From the NCBI GenBank assembly GCA_014360565.1, contig JACIXH010000032.1, forward strand, positions 1 through 34,437: DNA of 34,437 nucleotides. Reading direction: 5' to 3'. Both the position numbers and the translations under genes were made by a program. Below are positions 14,737 through 23,895 of this stretch, in pieces (positions within the stretch are counted from its first letter, which is position 1; each line of letters starts with the position of its first letter). This stretch comes from Nocardia sp. (GTDB taxonomy: Bacteria > Actinomycetota > Actinomycetes > Mycobacteriales > Mycobacteriaceae). The notes below the pieces were generated by a model that ran no database searches, was not told the origin of the DNA, and worked only from the letters and a program-made list of their open reading frames with translations.

Positions 14737-16008
14737 ATGACCTCTCGGCGACGTATCTCCCCGTTCGAATCCAGCTTCTTCGGCATCGGCACGACCATCG
14801 GCAGCGTGCCGACCGGCGGGATGCCCTTGTTTCTCGGCACCACCGTGCACGGCGAGATCGACCCCGAGATCCTGCGGACAGTGCTCGATGAACTCGCCGC
14901 CGCGCACCCGCTGCTCCGCAGCCGGGTGGTCACCGACGACGGCGTGCAATATCTGGTCCGCGACGACGAATTCCGCCCTCGCCTCGACATCGTCGAAGGT
15001 GGTGAAACCGAGTATCTGGCGCTGGTGAACGGGCCGCGGGACTGGAGTGGTGGCCTGTTTCGCGCCTATCTGCTGCGGGCCGGTCTGCGCCGGCAGGTCG
15101 TGCTTGTCGTGCACCACGGAATCGCTGACGGCCGATCGGGATTCGCCTTGCTGGGGCAGATGTGGCGTCATTACACCGCGCATTCGACGGGTGCTGTGGT
15201 GGCTGCGGCGGAACCGGATCAGCGGCTGCCCGAGTCGATGGACGTGCGTCTGGCACAGGTTGTTCCGGTCGCGGAGGCCGAAGCGTGGCTGGCCGAGATC
15301 AGGGCTGGTGCGGCGGCGATGAGCCCTGAGGACGCGCCACGCGCCCTGCCCCGCGACGGTGCCGACGGCGATCCGCTCGGCCGATTCGCGATGCAGCGCA
15401 TAGAGCTGAACGCCGAGGAGACCGCCGCGCTCGTGACGGCGGCGCGCGCGGCGGGTCTTTCGGTGAACAGCGTGCTCACCGGTGCGGCCTTGGCTGCCGT
15501 GCGGACCAGGTTGCCGGAGGCGGAGGCGCTGCCGATGTTCTGCGGGTACTCGGTCGACGTGCGCGGCGAGTTCGATCCGCCCGTGCCCGCGCACACGATG
15601 GTCAACCTCGCCTCAGGGGCGGGCACGCTGGTCCGGGCGACCGGCGCGACCGGTCAGCTGGAACTGGCGCACATGGTGGAATCCGGCCTGAACCGCCGCG
15701 AACCCGTCGTCTTCCCGATCGTCGCCCAATTGGTGAACGACGAATTCACCGCCGCGCTTCTCGGCGCGCCCCCGACGATCGCCATCTCCAATATCGGCCG
15801 CCTGAAACCGCATTCGATCCCCGGCCACCTGTCCTTCGTCCGCGACGACATCTACGCCATGGGCCCCGGCATGCCGCCCAAACTCACCGCCTTCACCATC
15901 GCGGGTCGCCTCACCCTGCAACTCGAATACGACACCACGCTCTACAGCCGGTCCCAGATGGAAAAGCTGCGCCTGACCCTCGTGGAGCTGCTGCGCACTC
16001 TCTGGTGA
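14737..16008 (+). CDS. PapA5-like condensation-domain acyltransferase
   Basis: 423 residues, close to M. tuberculosis PapA5 (422), which transfers mycocerosic acids from a polyketide synthase to diol lipids. The condensation-type active-site motif HHxxxDG is present as HHGIADG at 126-132 (His127 catalytic by family analogy). N-terminal ISPFESSFF and the later FCGYSVDVRGEFDPPVP, TIAISNIGRLKPH and LTLQLEYDTTLYSRSQMEKL segments fit the family fold. Acyl donor and acceptor are unknown; no polyketide synthase lies nearby. ATG 14737 is chosen over ATG 14713 because 14713 falls inside the operator dyad and upstream of the -10. Divergent TetR control is likely. Confidence 0.85.
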   Translation: MTSRRRISPFESSFFGIGTTIGSVPTGGMPLFLGTTVHGEIDPEILRTVLDELAAAHPLLRSRVVTDDGVQYLVRDDEFRPRLDIVEGGETEYLALVNGPRDWSGGLFRAYLLRAGLRRQVVLVVHHGIADGRSGFALLGQMWRHYTAHSTGAVVAAAEPDQRLPESMDVRLAQVVPVAEAEAWLAEIRAGAAAMSPEDAPRALPRDGADGDPLGRFAMQRIELNAEETAALVTAARAAGLSVNSVLTGAALAAVRTRLPEAEALPMFCGYSVDVRGEFDPPVPAHTMVNLASGAGTLVRATGATGQLELAHMVESGLNRREPVVFPIVAQLVNDEFTAALLGAPPTIAISNIGRLKPHSIPGHLSFVRDDIYAMGPGMPPKLTAFTIAGRLTLQLEYDTTLYSRSQMEKLRLTLVELLRTLW

Positions 16009-16053
16009 TGCGCTGCGGTAGGCTCCCACGCCCTCGCCCGTCGCGGAGGCTGC

Positions 16054-17241
16054 CTATTCGTCGGTGGATGCGGTTGCGGTCTTCTTGCGCTTGGGCTTCT
16101 TCTTCGGCGGCGGCGCGTCGGCCTCCTCGGTGACTTCGTAGCGACGCACATAGGCGCCCGCGAAACCCTGCAGCGTGGCGGTGACCGGAATCGCGAGCAA
16201 CGCGCCGGTCGGACCGAGTAACGCGGCGCCGGCGATCACCGCCCCGAAGGCCACCGCTGGATGCATGTCCAGGGTGGTGGCGGTGATCCGCGGTTGCAGG
16301 ACGTAGTTCTCGAACTGCTGGTAAGCGACGATGAACAGCAGGATCCACAGCGCTGTGATCGGGTCGTGTACCAGCGCCACCAGCACCGGGAGCGCGCCCG
16401 CCATGTACGTGCCGACAGTCGGAATGAACTGGGAGACAACGCCGACCCACAACGCCAGCGCGAACGCCGACGGCACATCGAGTACGCGCAACGCCACGTA
16501 GTGCGCGATCGCCGAACACAGGGCGAGCAGGGCGCGTGAATAGATGTAGCCGCCGGTCTTCTCGACCGCGATGTCCCAGGCACGCAGCACATGCTTCTGC
16601 TGCTTGGGCGGCAGCAGCGAACACACCCAGGTGCGGAAACGCGGCCCGTCGGCGGCGAAGTAGAACGTGAACAGCAGTACTCCGAGCAGCTGGAACAGCG
16701 CGCCGATCGCGATCGTGCCGATGCCCCAGACGTTTCCGGCCAGACCGACCAGGTACTTCTCGATCGTGGAGCTCCACTCCGAAGCGTACTTGGTCAGGTC
16801 GTCACCCGAAAGATCTTGGCGGAACGTCGAATTGACCCAGTTGACCAGATCCTGGACGTAATCGGGTGCGTTCTTCACCAGCATCGTCACCTGGTTGACG
16901 AGCAGCGCGCCCAACGTCCACACGAACGCGACGATCACCACCAGTACCACCAGGAACACCGCGCCGGTGCCTGCCCCGCGCCGAACACCGCGCGCCGCAA
17001 GCCAATTCACCGCGGGCTCGATCGCGAACGCCAGGAAGATCGACACCAGCAGCACGGTCAGCAGGCCCTGCATCTTGGCGAGCACCCAGAACGCCGCGAT
17101 CAACCCGGCGACCGCGAGCACCACGTACAGCAGCGCGCGCGGCAGCCAGCGCGGCGGCGTTCGCACCGACCAGAAGGCAGGCAGTTCGGCGGACTGTGCG
17201 GCAGGTTCAGCGGATTCGTCCTGGGCAACCACGAATGTCAC
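16054..17241 (-). CDS. AI-2E family transporter (PF01594-type membrane protein)
   Basis: 395-residue polytopic membrane protein of the AI-2E/PerM exporter family. About eight hydrophobic segments are seen: a first pair near residues 35-80 (LLYVVLAVAGLIAAFWVLA, LLTVLLVSIFLAFAIEPAV), one at 95-115, a long soluble stretch, then several after 180. The family hallmark region LWVGVVSQFIPTVGTYMAGALPVLVAL and the NYVLQPRITA segment are present. The lysine-rich tail (PPPKKKPKRKKTA) faces the cytoplasm in relatives. Substrate is not predictable; only some members export autoinducer-2. Starts at GTG 17241 with a weak GGGTAG upstream. Convergent with the acyltransferase gene, 45 bases apart. Confidence 0.88.
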   Translation of the reverse strand: MTFVVAQDESAEPAAQSAELPAFWSVRTPPRWLPRALLYVVLAVAGLIAAFWVLAKMQGLLTVLLVSIFLAFAIEPAVNWLAARGVRRGAGTGAVFLVVLVVIVAFVWTLGALLVNQVTMLVKNAPDYVQDLVNWVNSTFRQDLSGDDLTKYASEWSSTIEKYLVGLAGNVWGIGTIAIGALFQLLGVLLFTFYFAADGPRFRTWVCSLLPPKQQKHVLRAWDIAVEKTGGYIYSRALLALCSAIAHYVALRVLDVPSAFALALWVGVVSQFIPTVGTYMAGALPVLVALVHDPITALWILLFIVAYQQFENYVLQPRITATTLDMHPAVAFGAVIAGAALLGPTGALLAIPVTATLQGFAGAYVRRYEVTEEADAPPPKKKPKRKKTATASTDE

Positions 17242-17281
17242 GCTACCCAGGACGGGCGTCCACAGCCGCTCGGCGCGGCGA

Positions 17282-18334
17282 CTACACCGTTGCGGTGTCG
17301 ATCACGAATCGGTACTGGACATCGCTGGCGACCACGCGGTCGTAGGCCGAGTCGATCTCGTCGGCGGAGATCAGTTCGATCTCCGCGCCGATCCCGTGCG
17401 AGGCACAGAAATTCAGCATTTCCTGGGTCTGCGCGACACCGCCGATCATCGAACCGGCCAGTGAGCGGCGGAAACCGGCGAGGTTGCGGCCGCTGACGCT
17501 CATCGGGTGTTCCGGCAGACCGAGGATGACGAGCGTGCCGTCGAGCGCGAGCAGGCGCAGGTAGTTGTCGATGGGCAGGTCGGCGGAGACGGTGTTGATG
17601 ATCAGGTCGAACTGATTGCGCAGCGCACGGAAGTTTTCCTTGTCGCTGGTGGCGTAGTAGTGGTGGGCGCCCATGCGCAGGCCGTCGTCGCGCTTGCGCA
17701 GTGACTGGCTCAGCACGGTGACCTCGGCGCCGAGTGCGGCGGCGATCTTCACTCCGACGTGCCCGAGCCCGCCCATGCCGATGATCGCGACCTTCTTGCC
17801 CGGCCCGGTGTTCCAGTGCTTCAGCGGCGAGAACAGCGTGATGCCCGCGCACAGTAGCGGCGCGGCGACATCGAGGCCGATGCCTTCGGGAATCGCGACC
17901 ACGAAGCTCTGGTCGACCACGATCTGGGTGGAGTAGCCGCCCATCGTGTGTCCGCCGGGCTGCGCGGTTTCGGGGACGGGGGAGTTGTAGGTCCAGGTGG
18001 CGCCGTTGGTGCAGTACTGCTCTTCGCCCGCGAGACACGGCACGCACTTGCCGCAGGAGCCGACCAGGCAGCCGACGCCGACGCGGTCGCCCACCTGGTA
18101 CTTGCGCACCGACGAGCCGACCGCGGCGACGATGCCGGCGATCTCGTGGCCCGGCACGCACGGATACCGCGCGTTGCCCCACTCGTTGCGTGCGGTGTGG
18201 ATGTCGGAATGGCAGATGCCGGCGTATTTGATGTCGATCAGCACATCATCCGGACCGACCTCGCGACGTTCGATCGTGACCTTTTCGAAGGCCCCGTCAG
18301 GGGAATGCTTGGCGTAGGCGGCTGCGGTGCTCAT
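17282..18334 (-). CDS. Zinc-dependent alcohol dehydrogenase (AdhC/YahK-like)
   Basis: 350-residue medium-chain dehydrogenase/reductase that interconverts alcohols and aldehydes with NADP(H), similar to mycobacterial AdhC and cinnamyl-alcohol-type enzymes. Catalytic zinc ligands Cys41 (GICHSD) and His63-Glu64 (PGHEIAG) are present, as are the four structural zinc cysteines 94, 97, 100 and 108. The Rossmann loop GMGGLGHVG lies near residue 185. Subfamily traits include [15 protein letters not shown] and SRSL-like [15 protein letters not shown] 18334 has only a weak ribosome site, so its mRNA may be short-leadered. It runs in the same direction as, and 40 bases behind, the AI-2E permease gene. 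Confidence 0.93.
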   Translation of the reverse strand: MSTAAAYAKHSPDGAFEKVTIERREVGPDDVLIDIKYAGICHSDIHTARNEWGNARYPCVPGHEIAGIVAAVGSSVRKYQVGDRVGVGCLVGSCGKCVPCLAGEEQYCTNGATWTYNSPVPETAQPGGHTMGGYSTQIVVDQSFVVAIPEGIGLDVAAPLLCAGITLFSPLKHWNTGPGKKVAIIGMGGLGHVGVKIAAALGAEVTVLSQSLRKRDDGLRMGAHHYYATSDKENFRALRNQFDLIINTVSADLPIDNYLRLLALDGTLVILGLPEHPMSVSGRNLAGFRRSLAGSMIGGVAQTQEMLNFCASHGIGAEIELISADEIDSAYDRVVASDVQYRFVIDTATV

Positions 18335-18451
18335 GGCTACATGCCTACAGCCGCATGGGTGCTTTGCCAACTTCCGCGTCCGTATCGATACCGGCGGACC
18401 CGGAAAACGAGTGACAATGGACTCGTCGGCTCGGAAGAGAGGACATGTGCT

Positions 18452-19522
18452 GTGAGGCGTGTCGGACGAGTTCTGGTGACGATGGCGGCGGCGTTGCTCG
18501 GGGTATGCGCACTTCTCGGGTATCGCGGGGAGGTCGCCCTGGTCGAGCCGGAGTTCGTGGCGCAGGCGCAGGCACCGGTGCTGGTTCCGCTCGATCCCGC
18601 CCAGGTCGCCGGGCAGATCGAACCGGTGTTGGTGAACATCGATGCCGACGCGGGCGGTTTCGGTCTCGGGGCCGCCGGGTCCGGGATCGTGCTCACCGCC
18701 GACGGACAGATTCTGACCAGCCATCACGTGATCAAGGGCGCCGAGTCGCTCCGGGTCACCGATGTCGCCAACGGGCTCGTCTACGACGCCACGGTTCTGG
18801 GCTACGACTCCGGCGCCGATATCGCGCTGCTGTCGCTGGGCGGGGCGGCGGGATTGCCGACCGCGCGCCTGGGCACCTCCAGCGACCTGCGAATGAGCCA
18901 GGATGTGCTGGCCATCGGCGATGCGGGCGGCGACGGCGGCGCGCCGACCTCGGTCGCCGGGCCGATCACCGACCTGGACGCGACGATCGTCGCCATGAAC
19001 TCCGCCGACCTCACCCGCAAGGCGCTCAACGGCATGCTGGAGATCGCCGCGCCTGTGATGGGCGGGCAGTCCGGCGGTGCGCTGGCCGACGCGTCGGGTT
19101 CGGTGGTCGGCGTGATCACCGCCGCGTCGGGCGAGAACGCCCGGACCGAGGGCCGACCGGCGAACGGATACGCCGTCCCGATCGACACCGCCATGCGAAT
19201 CGTGGCGCAGATCCGTTCGGGCACGCCCACCGAAACGGTCCACATCGGCCCCACCGCCACCCTCGGCGTGCAGGTCATGGACGCCCGCCCCGCAGGGGCC
19301 CAGGTGAGCTGGGCCTTCCACGGCCAACCGGCCCGCGAAGCCGGCATCAACATCGGCGATGTGATCACCGCGGTCGACGACACCCCGGTCATCACCGCGA
19401 AAGCCCTGAGCGCGGCCATCAGCGTCCGCAAACCCGCCGACCTCATCCGCCTCACCGTCACCGCCCCGAACGGCTCCATCCGAACCATCGAGGTAGTTCT
19501 GGCCCACGGAACCCCCAACTAG
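18452..19522 (+). CDS. PepA-like secreted trypsin-type serine protease with PDZ domain
   Basis: 356 residues, the same length class as M. tuberculosis PepA (Rv0125). An N-terminal signal segment ([20 protein letters not shown]) is followed by a chymotrypsin-fold protease. Triad: His92 (TSHHVIKG), Asp123 (GADIAL), Ser207 (GGQSGGAL). The usual Asp before the nucleophile (GDSGG) is Gln here. A C-terminal PDZ domain (about 255-350; [29 protein letters not shown]) should bind substrate C-termini. GTG 18452 is chosen for the AGAGGA 8 bases upstream and the signal peptide that follows. Acts outside the membrane. Divergent from adhC-like gene (117 bases) and convergent with a VOC gene (9 bases). Confidence 0.9.
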   Translation: MRRVGRVLVTMAAALLGVCALLGYRGEVALVEPEFVAQAQAPVLVPLDPAQVAGQIEPVLVNIDADAGGFGLGAAGSGIVLTADGQILTSHHVIKGAESLRVTDVANGLVYDATVLGYDSGADIALLSLGGAAGLPTARLGTSSDLRMSQDVLAIGDAGGDGGAPTSVAGPITDLDATIVAMNSADLTRKALNGMLEIAAPVMGGQSGGALADASGSVVGVITAASGENARTEGRPANGYAVPIDTAMRIVAQIRSGTPTETVHIGPTATLGVQVMDARPAGAQVSWAFHGQPAREAGINIGDVITAVDDTPVITAKALSAAISVRKPADLIRLTVTAPNGSIRTIEVVLAHGTPN

Positions 19523-19531
19523 CCCACCGGC

Positions 19532-19951
19532 TCAGAACACCGGCCGCGGCATCAGCACGACAATCCATCCGTCTGGATCCGGAAAGGCCGTGCCACCGTT
19601 GGCGCCCCAGTACGGATTGTCCAGCGCCACCGCCGCGACGCCGAAGCCGCTGAGCCGATCCACCGCACGTGACATCTGCTCCTCGTCATCGAAATAGAGC
19701 ACGAGCAGGTTCTCGGAACTGGGGGCCGTGCCCGGGCTGCCGTCGACATGGCTGGTGAATTCCAGGTGGTAGTCGGTGCCCGGTAAGCCGAGCATCACAC
19801 CGTCGTAGCCGGCGTGATCGTGGAACTCGGCGAGCTTACGCAGGCCCAGACCTTGTTCGTAGAACCGGACCACGTCGTCGAGGCGGTCGGTCGGACGCGC
19901 GACCCGGACCTGCGCCACCGGCAGAGTTTCCGGCCATTTCGGGGTGTGCAC
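19532..19951 (-). CDS. VOC family protein
   Basis: 139-residue vicinal-oxygen-chelate protein. Module 1: VAQVRVARPTDRLDDVVRFYEQGLGLRKLAEFHDH; module 2 ends NPYWGANGGTAFPDPDGWIVVLMPR, the characteristic DPDGW. Reaction unknown. The start is uncertain: GTG 19951 gives the family-like N-terminus, but the nearest GGAG is only 2 bases away. Divergent from the symporter gene with about 100 bases between. Confidence 0.85.
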   Translation of the reverse strand: MHTPKWPETLPVAQVRVARPTDRLDDVVRFYEQGLGLRKLAEFHDHAGYDGVMLGLPGTDYHLEFTSHVDGSPGTAPSSENLLVLYFDDEEQMSRAVDRLSGFGVAAVALDNPYWGANGGTAFPDPDGWIVVLMPRPVF

Positions 19952-20053
19952 GACTCCACGATGCCGGATGGCCGATCCTGCGCGACCTATCGGCAGGCGA
20001 CATCGGAGGCGGCCTGACGGGTCGTGGTGAGTCGCGGCGGTAGCGTTCGCCGC

Positions 20054-21511
20054 ATGGACACCCTGAACTCGGTGATCGTCGACATCAATGATGTGTTCTG
20101 GAACTGGCTGCTGATTCCGCTCGTCATCGTGGCCGGGTTGTACTTCACCGCGCGCAGCGGCGTCGTGCAGTTGCGGATGCTGCCGGAGATGTTTCGGGTG
20201 GTGGCCGAGAAAGGGCCGACGGCGGCGGACGGGAAGAAAGCGGTCTCGGCGTTCGGGGCGTTCAGTATCTCCGCCGCGGCGCGAGTGGGGACCGGCAATA
20301 TCGCCGGTGTCGCCACCGCGATCACTGTCGGTGGGCCGGGGGCAGTGTTCTGGATGTGGGCGATGGCGACGGTCGGCGCGGCGTCGGCGTTCGTGGAATC
20401 GACACTCGCCCAGCTCTACAAACGGCGGGAGGGGGAGCCGGGGGCCTTCCGCGGCGGCCCGGCCTACTACATGCAATACGGGTTGCGCCGCCGGTGGCAG
20501 GGGCTGATCTTCGCGGTGATCATCACGATGACCTTCGGCTTCGTCTTCAACGCGGTGCAGTCCAACACCATCGTGGCGACCGGACGGGCCTCGCTGTCGG
20601 CGATCGACGGTGACTGGTTCGCCCCGATCGTCGGCCTCGGGCTGGTGGTTCTGCTCGGGCTGGTGATCTTCGGCGGGGTGCGCCGGATCAGCCACATCAC
20701 CGAGGTACTGGTTCCGGTGATGGCAACGGTGTATCTGCTGCTCGGCATCGCGGTGGTGGCACTCAACATCAGCGACCTGCCGCGAGTGGTCGCCGATATC
20801 GTCGGCGGCGCGTTCGGGCTGCGTGAGGTGGTCGGCGGCGGGATCGGAACCGCGCTGGCGCAGGGTATCCGGCGCGGCATGTTCTCCAACGAGGCCGGAC
20901 TGGGATCCTCGCCCAATGCCGCTGCGGCGGCCGATGTCTCGCACCCGGTGAAGCAGGGGCTGGTCCAGTCCCTCGGCGTCTACTTCGACACCTTGCTGAT
21001 CTGTTCGATCACCGCGTTCATCATTCTCACCAGCGACCCCGATCTGTCCGAGCGGCGCAGCGCCGACCTGACCCAGAGCGCCCTACAGGACTCGCTGGGC
21101 ACCTGGGCCGGGCACGTGCTCACCGCGGTGGTGTTCATGCTGGCGTTCAGCTCGATGATCGGCAATTTCTACTACGGGCGGGCCAACATCGAATTCATCA
21201 CCAGCCGTCCACAGGCGCTCACGGCGTTTCGGATCCTGGTCCTGGTAGCTGTTTTCGGCGGCGCGCTCGGCTCGGTGAGCCTGATCTGGAACCTGGCCGA
21301 TGTTTTCATGGGCGCGATGGCGCTGGTCAACCTGGCCGCGATCATCCCACTCGGCGCGATAGCGTTCCGCTTGCTGGCCGACTACCGCGCCCAGCGCAGT
21401 GCGGGCAAGGACCCGGTGTATGTGCACAGCGCCGACATCGCCGACCCGGCAGGCGTGCAGTGCTGGCAGGCAACGATTGCGTCGAGCTTGCCCGGTAAAC
21501 CCACCCACTAG
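20054..21511 (+). CDS. Alanine/glycine:sodium symporter (AGCS family)
   Basis: 485-residue inner-membrane carrier that imports small amino acids with sodium. The family features are clear: an N-terminal VIVDINDVFWNWLLIPLVIVAGLYFTARSG, GTGNIAGVATAITVGGPGAVFWMW near residue 85-105, RGGPAYYMQYGL, and the AGCS hallmark GMFSNEAGLGSSPNAAAAADVSHPVKQGLVQSLGVYFDT. About 10-11 hydrophobic segments are visible. ATG 20054 is used; TAGCGT at 20041-20046 is placed for a leaderless transcript, and no ribosome site is visible. A GTG at 20024 is an alternative. PPK2 follows 15 bases later in the same direction and may share the mRNA. Confidence 0.94.
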   Translation: MDTLNSVIVDINDVFWNWLLIPLVIVAGLYFTARSGVVQLRMLPEMFRVVAEKGPTAADGKKAVSAFGAFSISAAARVGTGNIAGVATAITVGGPGAVFWMWAMATVGAASAFVESTLAQLYKRREGEPGAFRGGPAYYMQYGLRRRWQGLIFAVIITMTFGFVFNAVQSNTIVATGRASLSAIDGDWFAPIVGLGLVVLLGLVIFGGVRRISHITEVLVPVMATVYLLLGIAVVALNISDLPRVVADIVGGAFGLREVVGGGIGTALAQGIRRGMFSNEAGLGSSPNAAAAADVSHPVKQGLVQSLGVYFDTLLICSITAFIILTSDPDLSERRSADLTQSALQDSLGTWAGHVLTAVVFMLAFSSMIGNFYYGRANIEFITSRPQALTAFRILVLVAVFGGALGSVSLIWNLADVFMGAMALVNLAAIIPLGAIAFRLLADYRAQRSAGKDPVYVHSADIADPAGVQCWQATIASSLPGKPTH

Positions 21512-21526
21512 TGGTAGGCATGGGAA

Positions 21527-22372
21527 ATGGCGAAACAATGGACCGAACCGGCTGATATCGCACTGCGTGCCAACGGTCTGCGCGTCGCCGATCTCGACAC
21601 CTCGAGCACGCCGGGATTCGCGGGCGACAAGCGCCTGGGCAAACAACTGCTGACCGAACGGGCGACGGTGCTGTCGGTGTTGCAGGAGAAGCTGTTCGCG
21701 CACGGTCGCACCGGCGGTCAGCACAGCGTGCTGTTGATCTTGCAGGGCATGGATACCGCAGGCAAGGGCGGGATCGTGCGTCACGTCATCGGTTCGGTCG
21801 ACCCGCAGGGCGTCGACCACGCGTCCTTCGGTGTGCCGACCGAACTCGAGGCCCAGCACGACTTCCTCTGGCGCATCCGCAACAAACTGCCCTCGCACGG
21901 CCAGATCGGTGTGTTCGACCGCTCCCAATACGAGGACGTGCTGGTGGTGCGGGTGCGCGAGCTCGTGCCGCAGGCCCAGTGGGAGCAGCGCTACGACCAG
22001 ATCAATGCCTTCGAAAAGGAAGTCGCCGACGCGGGTACCACCATCGTGAAGGTGGCCATGTTCGTGTCCCTCGACGAGCAGAAGCGGCGCCTGCGCGAAC
22101 GTCTGGAGCGCCCGGACAAATACTGGAAGTTCAACACCTCCGACATCACCGAGCGTGCCTACTGGCCCGAATATCAGAAGGCCTACCAGGCAGTTCTCGA
22201 TCGCACCAATACCGATTACGCACCCTGGTACGTGCTGCCGTCGGACCACAAGTGGTACGCGCGCCTGGCTGTCACCGAGTTGCTGATCGCCGCGCTCGCC
22301 CAGTTGAAACTGGATTGGCCGCCCGCGGACTTCGATATCGCCGAGCAGCTGCGCCGACTCGACGAGTCCTGA
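21527..22372 (+). CDS. ppk2: Polyphosphate kinase 2 family protein
   Basis: 281-residue PPK2, which moves phosphate between polyphosphate and nucleotides; cytosolic. Walker A GMDTAGKGG at 74-82, Walker B region GVFDRSQYEDVL with Asp131, and the lid-like RLRERLERPDKYWKFNTSDITERAYWPEY segment are intact. Single-domain PPK2s of this length include class I (NDP) and class III enzymes; the subclass and favoured direction cannot be set by eye. ATG 21527 follows GGGAA closely. The symporter gene lies 15 bases upstream; the DsbA-like gene follows after 74 bases. Confidence 0.92.
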   Translation: MAKQWTEPADIALRANGLRVADLDTSSTPGFAGDKRLGKQLLTERATVLSVLQEKLFAHGRTGGQHSVLLILQGMDTAGKGGIVRHVIGSVDPQGVDHASFGVPTELEAQHDFLWRIRNKLPSHGQIGVFDRSQYEDVLVVRVRELVPQAQWEQRYDQINAFEKEVADAGTTIVKVAMFVSLDEQKRRLRERLERPDKYWKFNTSDITERAYWPEYQKAYQAVLDRTNTDYAPWYVLPSDHKWYARLAVTELLIAALAQLKLDWPPADFDIAEQLRRLDES

Positions 22373-22446
22373 AGACGAGCTTTGCGGAAACTCTCAGGTT
22401 CGGCCCGCATGATGTTCCCGATGGGGGGCCAACGAGCGAAAGGCGT

Positions 22447-23217
22447 GTGACGACGGTGAGCACGGGCAAAAAGCCCTCGGGCAGGAATCCGCTGGCGGCG
22501 GCCGAGGCGGCCGACAAGAAGCGCAAGATCGCGATCCAGGTCGGCGTCGCCGCCGTGCTGGTGGCGCTGGTCGCGGCCATCGGCATCGGCATCGCGGTGC
22601 AGAAGTCCGATTCCGACCAGGAATCGACGACTGCTTCGGCCGCGCAGCTGCCCGCGACGGGCGGGTCGGTCACCGAGACCGGCACGGTCGTGATCGGCAA
22701 CCCCGATGCCAAGGTCAAGGTGCGCGTCGCCGCCGACCTGCAGTGCCCGGCCTGCAAGAAGTTCGAGGCCGCCAACGGGAAGGCGCTGGCCGAAGCCGCC
22801 GCCGACGGCACCGCGTCGGTCGAGTACCAGATCATCTCCTTCCTCGACCGAGCCTCGACCAACCAGTACTCCTCGCGCGCGGCCAACGCGTCGTTCTGCG
22901 TGGCGAAGGCGGACACGACCCAGTACCAGAATTGGCTGCAGACCATGTTCGAGAAGCAGCCCGCCGAGGGTGGTGTCGGCCTGAGCGACGACGAACTCAT
23001 CGAGATCGCCCAGGGCGCCGGCTACACCGATCCGGCCGTCGCCAGCTGCATCGAGGGCAGGCCGTACAACGACTACATCCAGCAGGTCACCCAGACCGCG
23101 CTGCAGGGCGGCGTGGAGTCGACCCCGGCGGTGTACATCAACGGTCAGCTGAACCAGACCGACGCGGTCTTCACCGAGAACGGCCTGGCTCCTGTGATCG
23201 CTGACGCGGCCAAGTGA
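22447..23217 (+). CDS. DsbA-like membrane-anchored thiol oxidase
   Basis: 256-residue thioredoxin-fold protein that makes disulfides in exported proteins. A lysine-rich cytoplasmic N-terminus precedes a single membrane anchor at about 29-51 (IAIQVGVAAVLVALVAAIGI), so the catalytic domain lies outside. Active site CPAC at 100-103 (DLQCPACKKF) and a cis-Pro loop ESTPAVYING are present. Two further cysteines (SFCVAK, ASCIEG) fit a second structural disulfide. It resembles mycobacterial Rv2969c-type DsbA, whose neighbour is likewise VKOR. GTG 22447 has AAAGG 5 bases upstream; GTG 22456 is a weaker option. The stop overlaps the VKOR start by 4 bases. Confidence 0.92.
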   Translation: MTTVSTGKKPSGRNPLAAAEAADKKRKIAIQVGVAAVLVALVAAIGIGIAVQKSDSDQESTTASAAQLPATGGSVTETGTVVIGNPDAKVKVRVAADLQCPACKKFEAANGKALAEAAADGTASVEYQIISFLDRASTNQYSSRAANASFCVAKADTTQYQNWLQTMFEKQPAEGGVGLSDDELIEIAQGAGYTDPAVASCIEGRPYNDYIQQVTQTALQGGVESTPAVYINGQLNQTDAVFTENGLAPVIADAAK

Positions 23218-23780
23218 TCACCGCCCCCGCCCGCTCGGCCTGGCTGCTGCTGATCGCCGGGCTGGCCGGCTGGCTGGCGTCGTTCACGCTCACCGTTGAA
23301 CGGTTCAAGCTGTTCGTCGACCCGGACTACGTCACCTCGTGCAGCATCAACTCGGTGCTGTCGTGCGGGTCGATCATGAAGACCGACCAGGCCGCGGTCT
23401 TCGGCTTCCCCAACCCACTGATCGGCATCGTCGGCTTTTCGGTGGTGGTGACCCTCGCGGTCCTGTCGGTGGTCGGGGTCGGTTTCCCGCGCTGGATCTG
23501 GGGCGGGCTGTGGATCGGCACCGTCCTCGGCATCGCAGGGCTGTGCTGGCTGATCTTCCAGAGCCTGTACCGGATCAACGCGCTGTGCCCGTACTGCATG
23601 GTGGTGTGGGCAGCGGTGCCGGTGCTGTTCGCGGTGACCACCCAGGAGCTGTGGGGTCGCTCGCGCGGCCCGATGGGGATCCTCGCCGAATGGCGCTGGA
23701 CCCTGGTCGTGGTGTTCTACGCGGTGGTACTGCTGCTGGTGTTCCTGAAGTTCCAGGACTACTGGCTGAGCCTGGTTTAG
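23214..23780 (+). CDS. Vitamin K epoxide reductase-like (VKOR) quinone reductase
   Basis: 188-residue integral membrane protein that reoxidises the DsbA-like partner and passes electrons to menaquinone, replacing DsbB in actinobacteria. Loop cysteines Cys43 and Cys51 (SCSINSVLSCG) and the active-site CPYC at 125-128 are all present, along with the conserved Ser/Asn neighbours. Five hydrophobic segments are visible, including 8-26, 67-88, 97-116, 129-143 and 161-179. Its GTG start sits in a GTGA overlap with the DsbA-like stop, so the two are translationally coupled. The pair should be needed for exported disulfide-containing proteins such as the nearby lipoprotein. Confidence 0.94.
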   Translation: MITAPARSAWLLLIAGLAGWLASFTLTVERFKLFVDPDYVTSCSINSVLSCGSIMKTDQAAVFGFPNPLIGIVGFSVVVTLAVLSVVGVGFPRWIWGGLWIGTVLGIAGLCWLIFQSLYRINALCPYCMVVWAAVPVLFAVTTQELWGRSRGPMGILAEWRWTLVVVFYAVVLLLVFLKFQDYWLSLV

Positions 23781-23895
23781 CCGCCCACCGGCACGGTCGT
23801 AGGCCAGCGCTGGTGAAAAGGTCGGTCGAGTTGGCTCCGACGCCCGCGTGCATTGCCGAGGTGTACGCGGTTGCCCTGGCTATCCCGAAATGTGG

